A stretch of 64,000 bases of DNA from Cheiracanthium punctorium. Taxonomy: Eukaryota > Arthropoda > Arachnida > Araneae > Cheiracanthiidae. This document shows, piece after piece, positions 57,464-64,000 of the stretch (positions within the stretch are counted from its first letter, which is position 1; each line of letters opens with the position of its first letter). The stretch is taken from the NCBI GenBank assembly GCA_038373885.1, contig JAWZYV010013020.1:16001-80000 (forward strand), written 5' to 3'. The translations under genes and the position numbers were made by a program. The notes beneath the pieces were generated by a model. It worked only from the letters and a program-made list of their open reading frames with translations. It did no database searches and had not been told where the DNA came from.

Positions 57464-57765
57464 AGCACAACAGCAGGGAAAGAAACATGCGATTAAAAGC
57501 TTAACGCGAATTTTAACTTCTGAAGGCAGTATAGAAGGAACGAAGTGATAAAAATAGTGAGTAAGAATTAAAATAAAATACATCAAGATGATCAATACGA
57601 TTGAAGAAGAAAAAAAATTCGAAGGAATTTGTTAAACTGCCGAGACAGTACTTCGTTAATTCGTATTTGATTAAATATTGAACATAAAAAGTACACGGTT
57701 TATTTTAAAAAGTAATGTTTTATAATAGCAGGATGGCACGCCGTGATACTATAATACTACACTAT
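57464..57765 (+). repeat. Direct duplication, unit 2 of 2
   Basis: Second copy of 55,798-56,107. No conserved frame, so the pair is not evidence for a gene. Confidence 0.88.
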
Positions 57766-57922
57766 TATAAATATAAGTTGTACTTTTCACGAAATAACCC
57801 GCGAAATCAGAGACTTACAAGCAATGTTTTGTTGGTTGAATCGTATTAAAGGTTCATCAGAAAATGTCTGGAAAAAGTCACTTACCGATTGCACCCGGAA
57901 ATCCGATTCCGGATGCAAGCAT

Positions 57923-58073
57923 CAGAGCTGCCAAGTCTCCGGCTTTTTCCCACCACAATTTTTAGACTGTTTTAATTTGGATTAAATATTTGGACTTATT
58001 GTATGCATAAATTTGTAAGTGAAAATTAGTGGTGGAAAATCTCCCGAAAAAAGCCGGAGACTTGGCAGCTCTG
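57923..58073. mobile_element. Family C MITE with AAGCAT duplication
   Basis: 151 bp. Ends CAGAGCTGCCAAGTCTCCGGC and GCCGGAGACTTGGCAGCTCTG are perfect complements, followed by TTTTTCCCACCAC and its decayed complement. AAGCAT flanks both sides. Confidence 0.85.
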
Positions 58074-58475
58074 AAGCATGGTTCAACCTTCAAAAGTCGA
58101 TTTTTTGGTGAAGTAATATGGCCGTCGCTAACTCGCGTTAGGAAATGATTTGCGATCACAAAAAAAAAAAAATACTACCCCATGAGATCTTCGAAATAGA
58201 AAAATTTCGAAAACGTAAGAAATAACCATCTTAAGATATAGTTTGTTTAAGGTCCCGTCGATTTCACAGAATGGCTTTTAACTTCCCTGAAGGAGCGCAG
58301 TTACTGCTCATAATGATATCTCATCAATATCCCTTTTAATAGAAGATTACCTTTTTAATTATATTCTTAATTCATTCGTAAAGTATACTAAAGCGCAATA
58401 TTACACTCTAACAAGAAAATATCTATTGAAAATTGTGATAAAATGTTGCTGTCTCTAATTTGTTATAACCCAAGG

Positions 58476-58556
58476 TATAGGCGTCGTGGCTTGCTGAATA
58501 AAGTGCTTACTTTCAAACAGTTTGATATGCGTTCGAATCTCCGGCTACATTTTTCC
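58476..58556 (+). repeat. tRNA-like sequence
   Basis: GGCGTCGTGGCTTGCTGAAT resembles an A box region; GCGTTCGAATCTCC is a good B box; T-rich runs follow. The stems do not pair well by eye, so a SINE head is more likely than a tRNA gene. Confidence 0.45.
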
Positions 58557-59224
58557 CCCTTTTTTATAATAGTGTGTGTTAATTATGCTAAATAAATCTC
58601 AAATATTTAAATTCTTAAATAAAAAAAATTCTGTAACTTAAAAGCATTTTTGACCTATCAGATACGTTTAACAGACGAATTTCAAATGCTTTATAAAGTA
58701 TATAAATATACATTCATTTATATAAAAATATGTATATGCATTAATTATGTATTCATTTTCTTTACAACATTCAATTAGAAGACTTCTTTTTCTAATGAAA
58801 AGAACAGAAATAATAAACAGAATTATACTTGAAATAAATATTTCTGTACATACATTAATATAATTTTTATACCAAAAAAAAAGTTTTAAACACAAGTGTC
58901 TATTTAAAATCGAAACTTCAATGACATTTTTTATCACGCTTTTATTAGCTTCACCTATATGAATGTTTGCAAGCTTATATGTTTGTAACCGACTCCTTTG
59001 AACTCGATTTTGACCCACTTTAAACGTTCAGATTTAATTTAAACTTTGTAGATATATCAAGGATCGATGACAATACAATAAACTTTGTACTTTTATGAAG
59101 AACCGGTGACAATGCAATAATTTTAGAAGTTTATCTCATTATCCTGATCAGGATCGCCAGGATAAATAATTTCCTCATTTCTTATCCTGATTGAAAGTAG
59201 AACAATTCCAAAGATTACAATCTT

Positions 59225-59284
59225 TAGAAAACCATTTTGCGTTGTGGCCGCAATAACCCAGGTTCGAATCTTGGCACGGCAATA
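59225..59284 (+). repeat. B-box-bearing tRNA-like fragment
   Basis: GTTGTGGCCGCAATAACC followed by CAGGTTCGAATCTTGGCACG. The B box is clear, the rest of a tRNA is not. Confidence 0.4.
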
Positions 59285-59903
59285 TTTTTATTTTTAAAAA
59301 TATCGTGATCCATCACATTTTGGAAGAGTTGAGTACAAGAACATGTTAAGGCCATTCTTTTAACCCCCCTTGTATTTGTTGATTAGAGACCTATTTTTCC
59401 TTTTTAGTGAGGAAGGTAGCATTTAACGGCAGGTTGATTAATACTTTGGTGCACAACAGGGGCATAGCAAGAGGAGGGGGGCTAAGCTTTAGGAGGGGAG
59501 GGGGACCCTTTACTTAGCTTAAAATTTGATATTTAGTTTACAATTCAACTTTGGCTTTAAATCTGATACCCAGCCCAACCCGAAATAAAATCCTGGCTAC
59601 GCCACTGGTGCACAGTGAAAATAAATTATCTCATAGTTTGCACTTTCCAACTTAGTGCACCTTAGTGTTTTATGAGAGATATCGAAAATTAAAAATAAAT
59701 TTTAAATACATACAGTTTAAAAAAAAACTAAAAAACACACTTTTATAGCAAATGGAACTAAAAAGTGAAAAATAAAAATATAGTTTAAAAACTGACTGCC
59801 AACTTATTTATAGAAAATTTTCCTAAAATAAAATGACTCAATGAAAACTATACATGACACCATGGTAAAATTTTCATTTGTATAGAGTCAAAAAGTATAA
59901 TAA

Positions 59904-60064
59904 CATAGGTGCCAAGTACTTTTCGTGGACGGTAATTTTCTATTAAAAGTATAGCAAAATTTTGGAGTTCTAGGCGTGAGCGGGTTTTTTTTTTTTTAAA
60001 CATTCAAAAAAAGTGCGGTTTGCAATAAGTGGTTAATCACATTCCGTAATACTTTGCGACTATG
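59904..60064. mobile_element. Family B MITE, AGGTGCC subfamily, 6-bp TSD
   Basis: CATAGGTGCCAAGTACTTTTCG at the left and GTGGTTAATCACATTCCGTAA with GACTATG at the right. TAATAA is repeated at both sides (59,898-59,903 and 60,065-60,070). Confidence 0.75.
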
Positions 60065-60189
60065 TAATAATAAGAAAAACTGTTTCTTTTCAATCATTTA
60101 TTTTAATTGTAGACACTTGCCGTTTATTCTCAAGTGCCACCATCAAAGCTGCAATTACAGGTCTTTATATTGTGAAGGCACCTAATAGA

Positions 60190-60306
60190 TGAACCAGTGT
60201 TACCTTCTACGACGGGACGGACGAAACTGCGCCGAAACCAGTGCCGAGAATCGAGCTCGAACTCCTAGTGTCGTAGAAGGCACTCTAACCACTGCACTAG
60301 CCCGGC
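60190..60306 (-). mobile_element. tRNA-derived SINE, family d
   Basis: On the minus strand the head reads GGGCTAGTGCAGTGGTTAGAG, and AGTTCGAGCTCGATTCTCGG covers the B box, followed by a short body ending in AACACTGGTTCATC. A decayed copy is at 47,400-47,500. Confidence 0.7.
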
Positions 60307-60309
60307 GGC

Positions 60310-63300
60310 TTTCTTTATAATCAAGGCTAATACATTCAGGAAATATATCTTATTGATTATTTAATTACGTGTAAAAATCTTTTGATTCCATTTATGCTTT
60401 AAGAAATTATGTAGATAAGGTTACTCAGCTTAGAATTTATCTTTTTGAAAGTTTTATTTTAAAATGCCAAATTATAATTTATTCTAAAACTTTTAGAAGA
60501 TTACTTGAAGGCACAGTTTAAGGGCATACTTCTGAAAATTATCAAGAATATTGTGAAAGATCATTGGAATCTGTTTATTGATAAAAAAGTTAGTTTTGCA
60601 GGCTTATGATGAAGACAGGAAAGTAAAACAAATGAATGGTATAAATAGAATTTATATACGGTCTCTGTAATTATATATATATTACGGATGTATGTTTCTT
60701 AGAAGAAAACTTAAATTATTTAGGAAAGTACAGAAGACATATTCTTTAACTAACTGATACAATTTCGAGTATCTTTAAGAGGTTAACATTAGCTTATTAC
60801 TTTCCCATATTGCATCACATTTCCTTTGTCCGTGCTAAATTTATTTTCGTCTTTATATGCAAGTCTAGATTTTCTGGATATCTAAAAAAACAATTTTTTA
60901 AACTGACGTTAACAGTTAAGTTCTTTTCATTTTTCACTTAAGAATGCATAATTTTATTTGATCACTAAAATATTTTACAGCAAGATTGTGCATATATATA
61001 TTTTTTTCTTAATTTTAAGGAAGTAATCATTAAATACCTTTTAGATTTTACTTAGCCATGTAGAAAAGAAGTAAATGAGATTATCAATAATGTAAAAATC
61101 CATATAAATATTTATTAAATTTTCGTACCCTTACTTCCTCCAGGAATTTCCAAGTGTTAAGTGAATTTTTCATGTTTTTCTCAAAAGTGATAATATTATG
61201 GATAGAGAAAATGCTTTGCGAAATGAAATAGTATTTTTAGTTCTTGCGATACATTATGTGGTTCAAATGCAGATTAGTATACTGTTTCACGTTCACAAGA
61301 TTAAAATAGAAAAAAATTGAGTAAAGTTGCTTCTGCGAAACCTAACAAAAAATTCTAACCCCCAATGATTTTTTTTTTATATACTCATAAACATATTTCT
61401 TTCGATTTGTGGTATAGATTTCTCACCACTCTTCGATCGGGAAAGCCTAGCAGGTCGGCTGGGTGGATGTAAGATAATTAGGATTCTCATGGTAATCGGA
61501 AACATTGAGTTTATTTGTGTGCAAGTATGGGTGAATCATAACTTAAAGTTTAGTTTTCAATTGGAGTTCCGCATATGATATAAATATATGATCACTAAAA
61601 TATTTTACAACATATGTATATTTCTCTAATTTTAATACAACATTTTATTTCAAGAAATGCAAGCTCATCAAGAATCATTCAATTATCAGTTCACTAATTT
61701 AAAAATCTGCAGGATATAATTCTGTAGATTCTAATGTAAAAAGAAGGAAACAGGGTTTTTTTTTTTGATTTCCTTATTTTACTCTTAGAAAAAAATGTAA
61801 ATCTTTCACATATGAAGAAATTTTTTTTCAGATCAATTTTCCCTCAGTGAAAATGTTCAAAATTAAATACTGCAATAAAAAAACTTTATTTTTATACAAA
61901 AATAGGAAGTAATGAAAATGACTATTAAAACAATATATTCCAAAAGTAGTAGATGAAAGTTTATATCTCTCATATAGTGAAACAACGTAATCTGAAAAAA
62001 ACATAGCTCACGAGATGTACATTCTACGGCATTGACATTTCGGTCGCACCCCTTTGTAATTGTGGAGTCATGTGACGTAGAGGATCTGATCTTTTCATTA
62101 TGGCTATCTCGGACTGAGATAGTTCACCATCTCCTAGATACAGAAGGCCTGAGAACTAAAATTTTTACGTCATCACTAGATCTTCAAAGATGACGCCATC
62201 ACAGGCTTCATTTCACAAAGTAAAACTATTTAAAATTTCTGGTGGATGATACAAAATTTAGAGAATATCTTAAGTTAACGATAAAAATTAAAATATCTTT
62301 CTGATAAAAAATTATTCATTATGATCTATTTCTATATCATATTATATAATTAGTGATAGTTAAAATTTCCTATTTGTCGTAAAATTAAACTTTCTATCTT
62401 AAACCATTAAAATGTTTTATGCGGGAATAAATTCACCACAAACTTTGACTAGTTTTACTTTGTGAAAATAAATGTGTGATGACGTCACTTTAGTGGACCT
62501 GGTGATGATGGAAAAGCTTCTGTTCGCAGGCCTTCTGTATCTAGGAGGTTGTGGATAGTCACACCACCTAAATCACTTGGGTTTTCGGGTGCAAAGTTGT
62601 ATGAGTAAAATGTCAGAACCGCACGAAGTATATTTCGTTAGCCACGACAAAAACCATGACTTTTAAGTTGATACTATAGGGGAAATTGCAATGATGTGAA
62701 TTTCAAAATCTCATGATTGACATGATGTAAACTTTCAGAGCTCAGAATTGACCAAGTATCATTTTTGAGCTTTTAAAATTCACACAAAGTGGAATGGTGA
62801 TAGTATCGATTTAGCGGATATACTTTTCTTCACTTTCACGGCACTCCAAACATATTTCCTATAAAATCATAATTTTTATGTTATAACGCTGTTGCAGCAG
62901 ATAGGCGATATATGTGTTTTACTATAGAGGGGAAGCAACATTCAAAGTAGGCGGAAATGTATGATGTTGCAGTTAATTTTTGCTTAAAGTCAACGGCGCA
63001 CGAAAATAGTCATTAAGATATTTTTTGCGAATATTATTAAGTAGGTAAATGATCATTGTAAATTGGCTTTCTCGTAATATTACAAACTTTAAAATAACAT
63101 TTTGTACTTCCAAATGGCTGAAAACTGACTTACTTATAAGTTATACTCTAATTTCTATCTAAAAAAATCATATCGAAAATGCAGTTTTGCTACAAGTCAA
63201 ACAAAGAATAGTGCCTACAGTGATAGAAAGTTAATTTCATGAAGGAACTCAGAACAATTGCCGTTTCTTTTTGAAAGTTGTTTTTGATAGGAGGGAAGTA

Positions 63301-63960
63301 TTCCTAAGACTCACACTTCGTGCTATGACAAACAACTATTCAGAAGAGAAATTCTTCACCTATTTTGTTATTTCGAATTCCAAAAATGAAATATCACTTT
63401 CCTATAATTCATCAAAATACGAAAAACAGAGAATAAGCATTTTACAAAACACTCTTTGAGCCATCCATCACGCTCACTGATTACAAAAGCCCCTTTTATG
63501 CAATCGAAATTCCTGCTATATTTGTCTCCGGTGGCGGATGAATAGGAATTTATACATTTATAACTGCATTTCAGATTCATTCTACATTCATTTTTACGTT
63601 TACTTTGCACGATATACGAAATAAAAGGGATTTGAATGTCCGGGCTAATATAGTTTTATTCTTCTTGGGATATAGGCATATTGTTATTGAATATTGAATT
63701 TTCGTGTACAAAACTGTCGAATTCATTTATGCACCTATAAAGAATATGGTATGTACTTGATTATTTATGCTTAGGATTGATCTTTTTCAGAATTTTGCTT
63801 AGAATGTTAAAGGATAATTAAATGAGAAAATTTAATTCACAATAAGATTTCTTAAAGAACACAAATTATCGATCTATATTTTTTCGTGACGGTTCTGATA
63901 TAGTAACGCAAACAGCAAATCATAAGAGTATTACAGAGTTAAATTTGTAGTCTTATTAAC
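60310..63960 (+). repeat. Long repeat R, complete unit plus start of next
   Basis: The block TTTAATTACGTGTAAAAATC (60,358) recurs as TTGAATTTTCGTGTACAAAA (63,693), so one period here is about 3.3 kb, or about 2.9 kb without the family A insertion. Between them come all other landmarks: GATTTTACTTAGCCATG (61,047), the CACC-A-TG block (61,360), TTATGGCTATCTC (62,098), TTTTAAGTTGATACTATAGG (62,650) and TTTGTCTCCGGTGGCGG (63,520). Confidence 0.65.
62125..62553. mobile_element. Family A MITE, copy A8
   Basis: 429 bp inserted in R. Ends CACCATCTCCTAGATACAG and CTGTATCTAGGAGGTTGTG. GATAGT lies on both sides. Nearly collinear with A7, including ATATCTTAAGTTAACGATAA and AATTAGTGATAGTTAAAAT. Confidence 0.88.
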
Positions 63961-64000
63961 ATTTTGAAGTGAAAATATTAGAACAAGTTTTTTTTCTCTC

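Noticed and set aside
58476..58556. Functional tRNA gene
   Set aside because: A- and B-box-like motifs are present but acceptor and anticodon stems do not pair convincingly; a SINE head fits better.

Overview
This window looks like repeat-dense, AT-rich non-genic DNA from an arthropod, most probably a spider. The Tc1-like, hAT-like and DUF4817-type transposase remnants resemble, from memory, families abundant in Araneae; no search could be run. I found no intact host gene, rRNA, CRISPR array or bacterial-type operon. Every open frame I can identify belongs to a mobile element, and all of those are broken.

Layout. At about 5.06-18.0, 24.4-29.5 and 60.3-64.0 kb the sequence is made of diverged copies of one long non-coding repeat, called R here (core roughly 3 kb). 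A sub-block inside it is amplified four times at 7.2-9.7 kb. R copies are interrupted by dated insertions: a 1,021-bp hAT deletion derivative with a perfect 8-bp target duplication (14,958-15,978), a Tc1-like element (25,095-26,466), SINEs and several MITE families. From 18.0 to 24.4 kb lies the most interesting part. A 4.15-kb element with about 60-bp terminal inverted repeats (20,276-24,430) carries a decayed hAT-like transposase gene, and a 0.4-kb MITE at 18,022-18,420 is an internal deletion derivative of the same element. A second, unrelated transposon (E1a, 20,357-21,813) has jumped into the 4.15-kb element.

From 29.5 to 60 kb the sequence is a patchwork of AT-rich spacer, direct duplications (36.5/37.1, 39.1/40.0, 50.5/52.2, 55.8/57.5 kb) and transposons. 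E1b (41,724-42,890) is a second, inverted copy of E1a. E2 (43,842-46,383) has a related 13-bp terminus. All three copies (E1a, E1b, E2) are flanked by identical dinucleotides and contain motif arrays plus a tRNA-like module. A rearranged Tc1-like transposase lies at 50.9-52.2 kb. A foldback element at 53.3-54.1 kb hides a 46-codon DUF4817-like N-terminus.

No cellular pathway is encoded. What works together is transposase source and dependents: short elements share ends with longer ones, and nested insertions give a relative chronology. Family names A, B, C, E1, E2, F and R are labels invented for this annotation.
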